Shown here: in pieces, positions 43,574 to 52,128 of the stretch
Layout of the letters: every line of letters starts with the position of its first letter
Numbering within the stretch: position 1 is the first letter of the stretch
DNA from: Anderseniella sp.
Lineage (GTDB): Bacteria > Pseudomonadota > Alphaproteobacteria > Rhizobiales > Aestuariivirgaceae
NCBI GenBank assembly: GCA_028289645.1
Contig: JANQOK010000015.1
Span: 372,001 to 436,000, forward strand
Length of the DNA: 64,000 nucleotides
Reading direction: 5' to 3'
Made by a program: the position numbers and the translations under genes
Notes under the pieces: generated by a model
The model's database searches: none
Told to the model about the DNA's origin: nothing
What the model saw: the letters and a program-made list of their open reading frames with translations, nothing else

Positions 43574-44253
43574 CGGTTGAGCGTGTGCCAAACCAGAGCT
43601 CCTATGAACGTTATGCGGTCTACTATGCACCGCGGCCCCACTCGGCTCTCGGTCGGCTGGGCGAGCGCTGGCTCGGCCTGTGTGCGCAAACGGGCACCCG
43701 GCACAGCGCGCCGAACCGGTTTGTCGCCGGTCCGCGCCGCTACGGTTTCCATGCCACGCTGAAAGCGCCGATGCGGCTGGCTCCGGGCGTGACCGAGGGT
43801 GATTTTCTCGGTTCGGTTAGGTCGCTGGCCGGGCTGCTGCAACCCGTCACTCTGGGGATTCTGGAACCGCGCCGGTTGGGCGGTTTCCTGGCACTGATGC
43901 AGGCCAACGGCAACCACGGCGAGGTCTCCAGCCTGGCCTGGTCCTGTGTCCGGTCGCTGGATCACCTGCGCGCCCGCCTGACGCCTGAGGACCTTGCCCG
44001 CCGGCCCGGCCTGACCGGCATCGAGAAGGACAACCTGCTGCAATGGGGCTACCCGTATGTGGCTGATCAGTTCCGCTTTCACATGACGCTGACATCGGCC
44101 CTCGGTGACGACGAGTTCGACGAAGCGCGGGTCGCTTTTCTTGAATCGGCAGGCAGCGTGCTGGACGAGCCGGTGATATTGGATGCGATCAGCGTTTACG
44201 GCGACCCCGGCGCGCCAGACACATTCGGGCTGATTGAGCGGTTTGCGCTGTAA
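43561..44253 (+). CDS. DUF1045 phosphonate-metabolism protein, 2H phosphoesterase-like
   Basis: 230 residues from ATG 43561, overlapping phnE by 13 bp. It matches the family annotated as putative phosphonate metabolism protein ([39 protein letters not shown]). Two HxT motifs are at His64-Thr66 (FHATLKAP) and His174-Thr176 (FHMTLTSA), the active-site signature of 2H phosphoesterases, which open cyclic phosphates. No phnP gene is in the window, so it may do the PhnP step on ribosyl 1,2-cyclic phosphate; that is an inference. The 3' end overlaps convergent phnN by 65 bp. Confidence 0.88.
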   Translation: MGHLTVERVPNQSSYERYAVYYAPRPHSALGRLGERWLGLCAQTGTRHSAPNRFVAGPRRYGFHATLKAPMRLAPGVTEGDFLGSVRSLAGLLQPVTLGILEPRRLGGFLALMQANGNHGEVSSLAWSCVRSLDHLRARLTPEDLARRPGLTGIEKDNLLQWGYPYVADQFRFHMTLTSALGDDEFDEARVAFLESAGSVLDEPVILDAISVYGDPGAPDTFGLIERFAL

Positions 44254-44821
44254 GCCTGAGCAACAGGCCGGTCATGGCTGTGATGGCGTCTTGTGCAACC
44301 CCGTCATTGTGAATGGTGTGCACGCAGTGCCCGTGACGCCAGTCTGCAACCTGCCGTGCCTGTCGGGCGGAAACGTCGGCAGCACTTTCCCGGCCCCGCG
44401 CGCGCAACCGCTGGGCGATGATGCCGGGCGCGGCGGTTATCTCGATGACCTGCATGCGTTCAAACACCGAGGCAGCATCGCTGAGTGATGTACGCGACAC
44501 GTTGCACACAATGTGTTGTCCGCCCCGCACATCCGCGACCACGCCCTGTGACAGCCCGTAGTGAAGCTGATGCGCCGACCAGAACAGGCAGAATTCTCCT
44601 CGCTCCTTCATGTGCCGGAAGTCGGTTTCGCTGACGGAGATATGGTTTTCGCCGCCGGCATCTTCCGGTCGGGTGATATAGCGTTGCGGAAACCTGAAGC
44701 GCCGGTTCGCCGACAGACATGACCTTGCGCCCGCCAGCACGGTGTCCTTGCCGGCACCGCTGGCACCGACCACCGCGAAAAACACCCCAGGTATCACGCC
44801 GTCGCGCCGGTCCGCAGACAC
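44189..44821 (-). CDS. phnN: Ribose 1,5-bisphosphate phosphokinase
   Basis: 210 residues. Guanylate-kinase-like fold with Walker A GASGAGKDT near residue 20, the RYITRPEDAGGENHISVSE block typical of PhnN, and LFWSAHQLHYGL. It converts ribose 1,5-bisphosphate to PRPP, the last step of the C-P lyase route. It overlaps the HD gene by 28 bp. The final ~21 residues (basic) run past the family end and overlap the DUF1045 gene on the other strand, suggesting loss of an earlier stop. Confidence 0.92.
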   Translation of the reverse strand: MSADRRDGVIPGVFFAVVGASGAGKDTVLAGARSCLSANRRFRFPQRYITRPEDAGGENHISVSETDFRHMKERGEFCLFWSAHQLHYGLSQGVVADVRGGQHIVCNVSRTSLSDAASVFERMQVIEITAAPGIIAQRLRARGRESAADVSARQARQVADWRHGHCVHTIHNDGVAQDAITAMTGLLLRLTAQTAQSARMCLARRGRRKR

Positions 44822-45351
44822 CGGGCCGCATAGCTCATGAAGTGCGCGACATCCGGCGTTTCCCTGTCGGGATCCTTCGCCTTGTCGTCCCAGATCCGCA
44901 GCCGCACCGCGTCGCGATGATGAGGATTGGCTTCGAATGCCGCGATCTCCGCTTCGGACATCGGGCCGCCCTGCAACTGCAGAGACAGCACTGAAGCCTC
45001 CGACAACCGGGCAAAATAGCTGCTGTCAACCGCACAAAGGTAACGCTTTGCGGCAACATGCAGCTTGACTGGTTGGGTCACCGCTTCACCGAACCAGTCA
45101 TTGAGAAAGCGCTCACCGACGTCCTCATGGACGAGGTCCTGGCTCTCTGCGAGCGAGGTTTCGAATTCCGGGTCAAGCACGTGGCCGACGTCGTGCAGCA
45201 ATGCCGCGGTGACAAGCTGAGCCGATGCGCCGTCGGCCTCGGCAAGTGCAGCACATTGCAGGGCGTGCTGGGTCTGGGTAACCGCCTCGCCGCCATAAAG
45301 ACCGCTGCCATTGTCTGCCAGCATGGAAGAAATACGTTCGATGATATTCAT
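44794..45351 (-). CDS. PhnZ-like HD-domain mixed-valent diiron oxygenase
   Basis: 185 residues. It matches the family described as phosphonate degradation-associated HDIG domain protein. The residues line up with PhnZ: Tyr19 and Glu22 (PhnZ Tyr24/Glu27), His29, His53-Asp54 in ALLHDVGH, and His75, all at the same spacing. PhnZ cleaves 2-amino-1-hydroxyethylphosphonate to glycine and phosphate with O2. No phnY hydroxylase is in the window, so the substrate is not fixed. It lies between phnM and phnN in the C-P lyase operon. Confidence 0.88.
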   Translation of the reverse strand: MNIIERISSMLADNGSGLYGGEAVTQTQHALQCAALAEADGASAQLVTAALLHDVGHVLDPEFETSLAESQDLVHEDVGERFLNDWFGEAVTQPVKLHVAAKRYLCAVDSSYFARLSEASVLSLQLQGGPMSEAEIAAFEANPHHRDAVRLRIWDDKAKDPDRETPDVAHFMSYAARCLRTGATA

Positions 45352-45360
45352 TGCAACTCC

Positions 45361-46503
45361 CTAAGCTATTCGCGCGCCTTCGCGCCAGACTTCCCTCACG
45401 CTGGGCAGATCACCGTCCAGCCGGTAGCGCACCAGGTCGGCGCGCTTGCCAGGTGCAATCTCGCCCCTGTCGTCAAGCCCGACCTTGCGAGCCGGGTTGC
45501 GGCTGACTGAGGCAATGGCCTGCGGTAGCGTAATGCGGTCGACAGTCTTCTCGAGCAGTGTTGCGCCGTACAACAAAGAGAACGGCACATAGTCGCTCGA
45601 CAGAATGTCCAGATAGCCCAGGTCAGCCAGCTCCCGGGCCGATACATTGCCGGAATGGGATTGGCCGCGTACCACGTTCGGTGCCCCCATCAATACCGCG
45701 AGACCGTTTTCATGGCTGGCTCTGGCGGCCTCGATGGTGGTGGGAAACTCAGCCACCACGATACCGTCTTCAACCGCCTCGCTGACATGGTCCTGCGTTG
45801 CATCGTCATGGCTGGCAATGGCCAGGTCTCGAGCATGGGCCTGGCGGACCACCTCGCGCCGGTTGGACTGCGCATAGAGCTGATGATCCTCGCAACGCCG
45901 ATCCATGTAGGCGTGCATCTCGCTGTCGGAGAAACCGTACTTGGCCTTGTAATAGTTGAAATAGGTGTCCATGGAGGCGAACTGGCGCTGGCCCGGCGTG
46001 TGGTCCATGATCGACACCAGTGCGGTCCGTGAGTTGGCTATCAGCGGTTCCAGATGCGCCATGATGTCCCGGCACGACACCTCGCAACGCCAGTGCATGA
46101 AGTGTTCCGCCTTTAACGAGCCCCGCGCGTTCAGCGTCGAAACTGCACAGGACATTTCCTCCAGCAGCATGCTTGAGCGGGAACCGGTATCGGCGTGGCC
46201 CACTGACAGGGCATCGAAAACCGTGGTGATGCCGGCTGCGGTCAGCTCCCGGTCGTGGTTGAACACTGCTGCCTGAACCGGCCAGTACGACTTTGGCCGC
46301 GGCATAATGTGGCGTTCGAGGTTGTCGGTGTGCAGTTCGACCAGACCGGGAATGATGAAGTCGCCGTCCACATCCAGCGCACCTCGTGTAACGGACGGCC
46401 CGCTGCTGACATCGGCGATCTTGCCGTCCCGCAGCAGCAGCGATCCGTGTATCTCTTCGTCCGCCAGCACCAGCCTTGCATTGCAGATCACCTGTTCAGG
46501 CAT
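45361..46503 (-). CDS. phnM: Alpha-D-ribose 1-methylphosphonate 5-triphosphate diphosphatase
   Basis: 380 residues from ATG 46503 (MPEQVICNARLVL). Amidohydrolase fold with the metal block GLVELHTDNLERHIMPRPKSYWP and the later ASHDDATQDHV and SSDYVP motifs. It removes pyrophosphate from RPnTP to give the substrate of PhnJ. It overlaps phnL by 8 bp and precedes the PhnZ-like gene by 9 bp. Confidence 0.94.
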   Translation of the reverse strand: MPEQVICNARLVLADEEIHGSLLLRDGKIADVSSGPSVTRGALDVDGDFIIPGLVELHTDNLERHIMPRPKSYWPVQAAVFNHDRELTAAGITTVFDALSVGHADTGSRSSMLLEEMSCAVSTLNARGSLKAEHFMHWRCEVSCRDIMAHLEPLIANSRTALVSIMDHTPGQRQFASMDTYFNYYKAKYGFSDSEMHAYMDRRCEDHQLYAQSNRREVVRQAHARDLAIASHDDATQDHVSEAVEDGIVVAEFPTTIEAARASHENGLAVLMGAPNVVRGQSHSGNVSARELADLGYLDILSSDYVPFSLLYGATLLEKTVDRITLPQAIASVSRNPARKVGLDDRGEIAPGKRADLVRYRLDGDLPSVREVWREGARIA

Positions 46504-47212
46504 GGACCGTTTCCTCCCTGCCACAGGTGGTCATATCGATGTCTCGGGCGCCGAGGGTCTTACGGTCTGCCGGATCATGAAAGATACCCAGCACGGCGGT
46601 ACCGCTGTCGCGCAGGCCGGCGATCATCTGCAGCACGGTGGCGCGGTTTTCCGGATCGAGCGAGGCGGTCGGCTCGTCGAACAGCATCAGCGGCCGCGGT
46701 GCCGCCATGGCACGTGCAATATTGACTCGTTGCTGTTCACCGCCGGAAAACGTCGACGGCGACAGCTTGAACAGGCTGTCCGGAATCCGCAGGCGCCGCA
46801 GCAGGTCCGCTGCCCGCGCCCGGGCATCGTCCGGCGTCACACCCTGTTCAATGGCCGGATCGGCGACGATGTCGAGCGCCGGCACCCGCGGGATCACGCG
46901 CAGGAATTGCGAAACGTAACCGATGGTGTTGCGGCGCAGGGCCGATATTGTTCGCGGCGCCGCTGTTGCAACATCTATGGTGTCATCGCCATGGCGCACC
47001 AGAATGCGCCCGCCATTGACCCGGTAGGTGCCGTAGACCGCCTTGAGCAGCGAGCTTTTGCCGGCGCCCGACGGCCCGCACAGCGCGGCGATCTCGACGG
47101 CACTGACTGCGAGGGACGTGCCGCGCAGCACATCAAGGATGGCACCGTTCTGTGTGTGCAGCACGAACTGCTTGTCGATCTGTTCAACACTGAGAACCGG
47201 TTTCCTGGTCAT
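46496..47212 (-). CDS. phnL: C-P lyase complex ATPase subunit
   Basis: 238 residues. ABC ATPase without membrane partner: Walker A CGPSGAGKSSLLKAVYGTY, signature STFSGGEQQRVNIARAM, Walker B LMLFDEPTASLDPENR. It binds on PhnK in the C-P lyase core and is needed for phosphonate breakdown. It is separated from phnK by 3 bp and overlaps phnM. Confidence 0.94.
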   Translation of the reverse strand: MTRKPVLSVEQIDKQFVLHTQNGAILDVLRGTSLAVSAVEIAALCGPSGAGKSSLLKAVYGTYRVNGGRILVRHGDDTIDVATAAPRTISALRRNTIGYVSQFLRVIPRVPALDIVADPAIEQGVTPDDARARAADLLRRLRIPDSLFKLSPSTFSGGEQQRVNIARAMAAPRPLMLFDEPTASLDPENRATVLQMIAGLRDSGTAVLGIFHDPADRKTLGARDIDMTTCGREETVHA

Positions 47213-47215
47213 GGC

Positions 47216-47986
47216 CTACACCTGCAACACGGACGACACGAGAAGCTGCGAGTAGGCCGCCTGCGGGTCTTCGAGCACCTGGTCAGTCAGACCCTGCTCG
47301 ATGACACGGGCGTCCTTCATCACCATCAGCCGGGTCGACAGCAGCCGTGCCACGGCCAGGTCATGGGTCACCACGATGGCCGACAGCCCCAGGTCGCGCA
47401 CCAGTGAGCGGATCAGGTCCAGCAGCCGGGCCTGCACCGAGACATCCAGCCCGCCGGTCGGTTCGTCCATGAACACCAGGCGCGGGCTGGTGACCAGGTT
47501 GCGGGCAATCTGCAGGCGCTGCTGCATGCCGCCGGAAAACGTGCGCGGCAGATCGTCGATGCGCGCCTCGTCAATCTCGACCGCAGCCAGCCATTTCAGT
47601 GCTTCGGTTCTGATGTCGGCATAGTGGCGCCAGTTGTTGGCCATCAGCCGCTCGCCGATATTGGCACCGGCAGACACGTTCAGCCGCAAGCCGTCGCGCG
47701 GATGCTGGTGGACAAAAGCCCACTCAGTGCGCTGCAGGCGCCGCAGCTCCGGCTCGCTCATGAGATGCACGTCAACTTCGCCGCCGGTTGCGCGATAGTT
47801 GATCTCGCCGCTATCGGGTTCGATCAGCCCGGCGATCGAGCGCAGCAGCGTGGTCTTGCCGGATCCGCTTTCCCCGACAATGCCGAGCACCTCGCCGGGC
47901 CACAGGTCAAACGAGATGTCGTCGCAGGCGATGGTTGTGCCGAAACGTTTGTTCAGCGACGAAACACTCAGCAGCGGTGTGGTCAT
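47216..47986 (-). CDS. phnK: C-P lyase complex ATPase subunit
   Basis: 256 residues from ATG 47986 (MTTPLLSVSSLNKRFG), overlapping phnJ by 4 bp. Walker A GESGSGKTTLLRSIAGL, signature RTFSGGMQQRLQIARNLV, Walker B RLVFMDEPTGGLDV. The block EWAFVHQHPRDGLRLNVSAGANIGERLM is specific for PhnK. It docks on PhnJ and couples ATP turnover to the reaction. Confidence 0.95.
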   Translation of the reverse strand: MTTPLLSVSSLNKRFGTTIACDDISFDLWPGEVLGIVGESGSGKTTLLRSIAGLIEPDSGEINYRATGGEVDVHLMSEPELRRLQRTEWAFVHQHPRDGLRLNVSAGANIGERLMANNWRHYADIRTEALKWLAAVEIDEARIDDLPRTFSGGMQQRLQIARNLVTSPRLVFMDEPTGGLDVSVQARLLDLIRSLVRDLGLSAIVVTHDLAVARLLSTRLMVMKDARVIEQGLTDQVLEDPQAAYSQLLVSSVLQV

Positions 47987-48855
47987 TCTGCAGCCTCGCT
48001 GGCGGCCATCCGTCGGCTGGCGCAATAGTCGGTGTCGGAACACACGAACATGCGTCCGCCCTTGTCATCGATAATCACTTCATCCAGATAGCTGTCGCGC
48101 GCGCCGCACAGCTCGCACGGATGCTCCCATGCCTGGACCTGGAACGGATGGTCCTCGAAGTCGAGGCTGACCACCGATGTAAACGGCGGCAGCGCGTAGA
48201 TGCGCTTTTCCCGTCCGGCTCCAAACAATTGCAGGGCGGCGCAGTTGTCCATCTTCGGGTTGTCAAACTTCGGTGTCGGCGACGGGTCCATCACATAACG
48301 CCCCTCCACCTTGACCGGATAGGCGTAGGTGGTGGCGATGTGACCGTGCTGGGAAATGTCCTCATACAGCTTCACATGCATGAGGCCGTAGTCCTCGAAC
48401 GCGTGCATCTTGCGCGTCTCGGTTTCACGTGGTTCCAGAAACCTCAAAGGTTCCGGAATCGGCACCTGGTAGACCAGTATCTGGTCGGGCCCGAGCGCGC
48501 GCTCTGGAATGCGGTGCCGGGTCTGGATCACCGTGGCCTGCGCCGTTGCCTCGGTTGTCGCCACACCGGCGGTGCGCCTGAAGAACTTGCGGATGGAGAC
48601 CGCATTGGTGGTGTCGTCAGCCCCCTGGTCGATCACCTTCAGAACGTCTTCCGGCGTCAGTATTGACGCCGTCACCTGCACGCCGCCGGTGCCCCAGCCG
48701 TATGGCATCGGCATTTCCCGGCTGGCGAACGGCACCTGGTAGCCGGGAATGGCCACCGCCTTGAGCAAGGCGCGGCGGATCATCTTCTTAGTCTGCTCGT
48801 TGAGATAGGCGAAATTGTATCCGCTGTCCCGGCAGCCTGCAGGTTCGATGCTCAT
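47983..48855 (-). CDS. phnJ: Alpha-D-ribose 1-methylphosphonate 5-phosphate C-P-lyase
   Basis: 290 residues. The radical-SAM-type enzyme that breaks the C-P bond to give alkane and ribosyl 1,2-cyclic phosphate. Cys247, Cys250, Cys272 and Cys278 (CELC...VCSDTDYC) match the E. coli set at 241, 244, 266, 272 with a constant offset of 6. Gly38 in AIPGYQVPF lines up with the glycyl radical residue (Gly32 in E. coli). It is the core of a 4-bp-overlapping phnGHIJK run. Confidence 0.97.
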   Translation of the reverse strand: MSIEPAGCRDSGYNFAYLNEQTKKMIRRALLKAVAIPGYQVPFASREMPMPYGWGTGGVQVTASILTPEDVLKVIDQGADDTTNAVSIRKFFRRTAGVATTEATAQATVIQTRHRIPERALGPDQILVYQVPIPEPLRFLEPRETETRKMHAFEDYGLMHVKLYEDISQHGHIATTYAYPVKVEGRYVMDPSPTPKFDNPKMDNCAALQLFGAGREKRIYALPPFTSVVSLDFEDHPFQVQAWEHPCELCGARDSYLDEVIIDDKGGRMFVCSDTDYCASRRMAASEAAE

Positions 48856-49946
48856 TCCGCTGCCTCCTGCCGGTCCGCACCCTGTTCGCGCCGCATGCGC
48901 CGGACCAGTTCAAGCTCGGACTGGAAATCCACATAATGCGGCAGTTTCAGGTGCTCGACGAAGCCGGTGGCCTGCACGTTGTCGCAGTGCGACAGCACGA
49001 ATTCCTCATCCTGGGCGGGCGCGGTCCGGTCCTCATCCAGCTCACCGGCCCTGAGCGCCCGGTCGACCTGGGCCATCGACATGGCCTTGCGCTCGCAATG
49101 GCCGAAGCTGATGCCGTAGCCTCGGGTGAATTGCGGCGGGGCAGATTTTGATCCCTTGAACTGGTTGACCATCTCGCATTCGGTGATCTCGATGTCGCCG
49201 ATGCAGACGGCAAACCCCAGCTCTTCCGGCACGAAGCAGACCTCGACCATCCCGACCCTGATTTCACCAGCGAACGGATGGTTGCGAGCATAGCCGCGCT
49301 GGGTGGAATAACCAAGCGCCAGCAGGAAGCCTTCGTCGCCACGCGCCAGCATCTGCAGGCGTACATCGCGGTCGACCGGAAAGCTCAGCGGATCACGCGT
49401 CATGTCGCCGGGCTCACTCTCGGCCTGAGCACCGCCAGATGAAGCCGGTTCAATCAGGCCTTGCTTGTCCAGCAAGCCGAGCACGTGCGGTGTGGCCTCG
49501 TCGCTCACAGGCGCCATTGCAGCTGGTTCAGGGCTTGAGTCGGTTTCCAGTCCGCAGTCCAACAGACGGTGAGTATAGTCGAAGGTCGGTCCCAGCACCT
49601 GGCCGCCCGGCAGGTCCTTGAAGGTCGCCGAAATACGCCTGCTGATTTCCATGGCGCCGGTGTCAATTGCAACTGAATAGCCGAACCGCGCCAGCGTGGT
49701 CCTGCTGGCCCGCACCAGGAACACGGCCTCGATCATGTCGCCGCGGGCCTGCTTGATCGCCAGTGCAGCGAGCCCGCGGTCATACAGCGAGCCTTCCGAC
49801 ATGACCCGGTCGACCCCGAGCGCCAGTTGTTCGGATATCTGCTCAGGCGTAATGTCCGCCAGGCTCCGGTTGCCGCGGCGTTTTTCCGCCAGCAGCCGGT
49901 GTGCATTGTCGATGGCCCGCTCGCCGCCTTTTACCGCCACGTACAT
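48852..49946 (-). CDS. phnI: C-P lyase core subunit (RPnTP synthase subunit)
   Basis: 364 residues starting MYVAVKGGERAIDNAHRLL, a strongly conserved PhnI start. Later blocks are LALGVDRVMSEGSLYDRGLAALAIKQARGDMIEAVFLVRA and YGISFGHCERKAMSMAQVDRAL. With PhnG and PhnH it catalyses the exchange of adenine of ATP for phosphonate, forming RPnTP. Overlaps phnJ and shares an A with phnH (start/stop overlap). Confidence 0.96.
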   Translation of the reverse strand: MYVAVKGGERAIDNAHRLLAEKRRGNRSLADITPEQISEQLALGVDRVMSEGSLYDRGLAALAIKQARGDMIEAVFLVRASRTTLARFGYSVAIDTGAMEISRRISATFKDLPGGQVLGPTFDYTHRLLDCGLETDSSPEPAAMAPVSDEATPHVLGLLDKQGLIEPASSGGAQAESEPGDMTRDPLSFPVDRDVRLQMLARGDEGFLLALGYSTQRGYARNHPFAGEIRVGMVEVCFVPEELGFAVCIGDIEITECEMVNQFKGSKSAPPQFTRGYGISFGHCERKAMSMAQVDRALRAGELDEDRTAPAQDEEFVLSHCDNVQATGFVEHLKLPHYVDFQSELELVRRMRREQGADRQEAAE

Positions 49947-50542
49947 CAGGCCGCCTCCTCAACGCGTACGGTACGCGGCAGCGCCGTCAGGCAATTCGGC
50001 CCGGCCAGTATGATGTCGATGCCCAGCGGGAAGCTCCGGTCGGAGGTGTTGAGCCATGTCCAGAACCCGTCCGGCAGACCAGTTGCGGCCAGACGATGGA
50101 CCGTTTCAATGCCGGGCCCTGTCAGCATCACGCCGTCGGGGCCATTGCTCAGGTCCTCAACCTGGATGACCAGTGTTGCAGAGGCATCCGGATAGTCTGG
50201 CGATCCGATGGCGAAACTGTTCAGCACATGCCGGTCGGGGCAGGCGGCGAAGAAACCGAAGGCGGCCGCCGATGTGTCAGCAGTGATCGGGGCACCACAA
50301 TGAAACCGGATATAGTCGGCTGCCTCGTCGCCGGCCGATGCGTCCAGCCACACCGGGCTTTCATGATCACACAGGGTCAATGCGATCATCACCGATGCCG
50401 GATTCAGCCCACCGGCGGACGGCAGGCCTGCGGTTATCGGTTGTACCAGGCCGGGCCGTGACATGGCGTTCAGCAGGACGCGGAAACACCGGGCCGACTC
50501 CGCTGACGGGTCCGAGAAGCCGGGCTTCAGGGCGGCGGCCAT
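49946..50542 (-). CDS. phnH: C-P lyase core subunit
   Basis: 198 residues, PhnH family (LKPGFSDPSAESARCFRVLLNAMSRPGLVQ, and GPGI near 160). Structural subunit of the PhnGHIJ core, homodimer-related to a PLP-fold but catalytically silent in known structures. Overlaps phnG and phnI. Confidence 0.93.
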   Translation of the reverse strand: MAAALKPGFSDPSAESARCFRVLLNAMSRPGLVQPITAGLPSAGGLNPASVMIALTLCDHESPVWLDASAGDEAADYIRFHCGAPITADTSAAAFGFFAACPDRHVLNSFAIGSPDYPDASATLVIQVEDLSNGPDGVMLTGPGIETVHRLAATGLPDGFWTWLNTSDRSFPLGIDIILAGPNCLTALPRTVRVEEAA

Positions 50543-51000
50543 CAGTCATCCTCCCCGCGCACCAGCGTGAAGAAGTCAACCTTGGTGGCGGCGACCTTGC
50601 CGCGGTGCAGTTGCCGGGCCTCGTCGTGCGCCTGTTGCAGCGGCTGGATGATGGCGCGGTGCAGGTCCGCGAACAGGCTTGCATCCTGCAGTCCGGCATC
50701 GATTTCGGCCGCAGAGCGGGCATGGTTCACATCCCGTCCCAGCACGTAGGCATGGCCGGTCCTACCGGTGCTGGAGATCACCGAACACCGGGTGACGGTG
50801 GCCTCGCCCATATTGAACTGCGCGCCTTCGCCACCGGCCCTGGCGCGCACCATGACGAGCCCGGTTTCCGGTTCGCGCAGGGACCTGAACTCAGGCTTTG
50901 CGTCAAACGCTGACCACAGCTCGCCGAGCAGTTGTGCCGGTGCCCGGGCCAGGACCGCCATCCAGTCCTGCCGGTCAGATGTGGTGAATTGCTGTGTCAT
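50542..51000 (-). CDS. phnG: C-P lyase core subunit
   Basis: 152 residues from ATG 51000 (MTQQFTTSDRQDWMAVLARAP); the longer frame to 51048 is not needed. PhnG blocks are EFRSLREPETGLVMVRARAGGEGAQFNMGEATVTRC and GHAYVLGRDVNHARSAAEIDAGL. Together with PhnH and PhnI it transfers phosphonate to ribose. First of the phn genes on this strand, following the glycosyltransferase by 48 bp that contains a Pho-like palindrome. Confidence 0.93.
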   Translation of the reverse strand: MTQQFTTSDRQDWMAVLARAPAQLLGELWSAFDAKPEFRSLREPETGLVMVRARAGGEGAQFNMGEATVTRCSVISSTGRTGHAYVLGRDVNHARSAAEIDAGLQDASLFADLHRAIIQPLQQAHDEARQLHRGKVAATKVDFFTLVRGEDD

Positions 51001-51037
51001 CAAGAGCGCCTCGTTTCCAGCACCCTGATTGCTCCTG

Positions 51038-51059
51038 TCACATGACAATCATGCGACAG
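51038..51059 (-). promoter_or_regulatory. Pho-box-like repeat and palindrome before phnG
   Basis: On the minus strand CTGTCGCATGA and TTGTCATGTGA are two adjacent 11-bp units similar to PhoB half-sites. The same bases plus flanks form a 12-bp inverted repeat (CCTGTCGCATGA / TCATGTGACAGG, one mismatch, 3-nt loop). It overlaps the end of the glycosyltransferase gene. It could be an internal PhoB promoter, an attenuator hairpin, or both. Confidence 0.55.
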
Positions 51060-52128
51060 GACCGGTCTTCGTGGTGGAATAATTACCAGCTGGATCAGCG
51101 CGCCGGCGGCCGGGCTTGGCGCGGCTGGCCGGCACCAGCGACGCTTCGAACTGTTCGGTCACCCGGTCCCACGAAAACCTTCTGGCGAACGCGACGCAAT
51201 TCTGCCTATCCAACATCAGGGCTTCGCCTATGGCCGTTGCCAGGTCGTCGTCGAGAACGCCGGCGGAGGCTGAGGTGATGACGTCGATGGGGCCTTCGAC
51301 CGGGTAGGCGGCCACCGGCACGCCGCAGGCCAGCGCTTCCAGCATGACCAGCCCGAACGTGTCGGTCCGACTTGGAAACACAAACACGTCCGCCGACGAC
51401 AGGGTGCGGGCCAGGTCGTCGCCGGTTCGGTAGCCGGTGAATACAACGCGCGGGTAGCGCTGTTTCAGGTCGCCCAGTTGCGGACCGTCGCCGACCACCA
51501 CCTTGCTGCCCGGTACATCGGTTTCCAAAAACGCCTCGATGTTCTTTTCTATCGCCACCCGCCCGGCGCACAGCATGATCGGGCGTTCGAGCCCGTCGAA
51601 CACATTTGCGCGATGCGGCCTGAACTGGTTGGTGTCCACGCCACGGGCCCAGGTTCTCAGGCGTGAAAAGCCCAATCCTGCCAGTCGCCTGGTCACCGTC
51701 GGTGTCGGCACCAGCGTCACCTCGGCCGGGTTGTGAAACCGGCGCAGCAGAACATATGCCAGGCGCTCGAGCCCGGGTACCGGTAGCCGGTTGACCAGCA
51801 TTTCCGGAAACCGGGAGTGAAAGCTGCTGGTAAATGCCAGCCCGTGTTTCAGGCAGTGCCGCCGCGCCATCCAGCCCAGCGGGCCTTCGGTGGCAATATG
51901 AATGCAGTCCGGCTCGAAGGCCGCGATCCGACGGCTGACTTCGCCGGGTGTGACCAGGGCAAGGCGGATTTCCGGGTAGGTCGGCATAGGCATTGTGCGG
52001 ACGCGGTCGGGCGTCAGGCACAACACCTCGTGGCCGTTGTCGCGCAAGCCCGCGACAGTGCGGGTCAGGGTGCGGACGACGCCGTTAACCTGCGGGTGCC
52101 AGGCGTCCGTTGCCAGCAGTATGCGCAT
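51049..52128 (-). CDS. GT4-family glycosyltransferase, Agt-like (lipid glycosylation)
   Basis: 359 residues. GT-B fold: N-terminal LLATDAWHPQVNGVVRTL and the C-terminal nucleotide-sugar site DVFVFPSRTDTFGLVMLEALACGVPVAAYPVEGP with the E-x7-E signature. Homologues sit next to plcP in alphaproteobacteria; in Agrobacterium the enzyme (Agt) makes glycosyl-diacylglycerols from UDP-sugars under phosphate limitation. The plcP neighbour supports that role. Its start overlaps plcP by 44 bp, so the pair is tightly co-expressed. Confidence 0.85.
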   Translation of the reverse strand: MRILLATDAWHPQVNGVVRTLTRTVAGLRDNGHEVLCLTPDRVRTMPMPTYPEIRLALVTPGEVSRRIAAFEPDCIHIATEGPLGWMARRHCLKHGLAFTSSFHSRFPEMLVNRLPVPGLERLAYVLLRRFHNPAEVTLVPTPTVTRRLAGLGFSRLRTWARGVDTNQFRPHRANVFDGLERPIMLCAGRVAIEKNIEAFLETDVPGSKVVVGDGPQLGDLKQRYPRVVFTGYRTGDDLARTLSSADVFVFPSRTDTFGLVMLEALACGVPVAAYPVEGPIDVITSASAGVLDDDLATAIGEALMLDRQNCVAFARRFSWDRVTEQFEASLVPASRAKPGRRRADPAGNYSTTKTGPVA

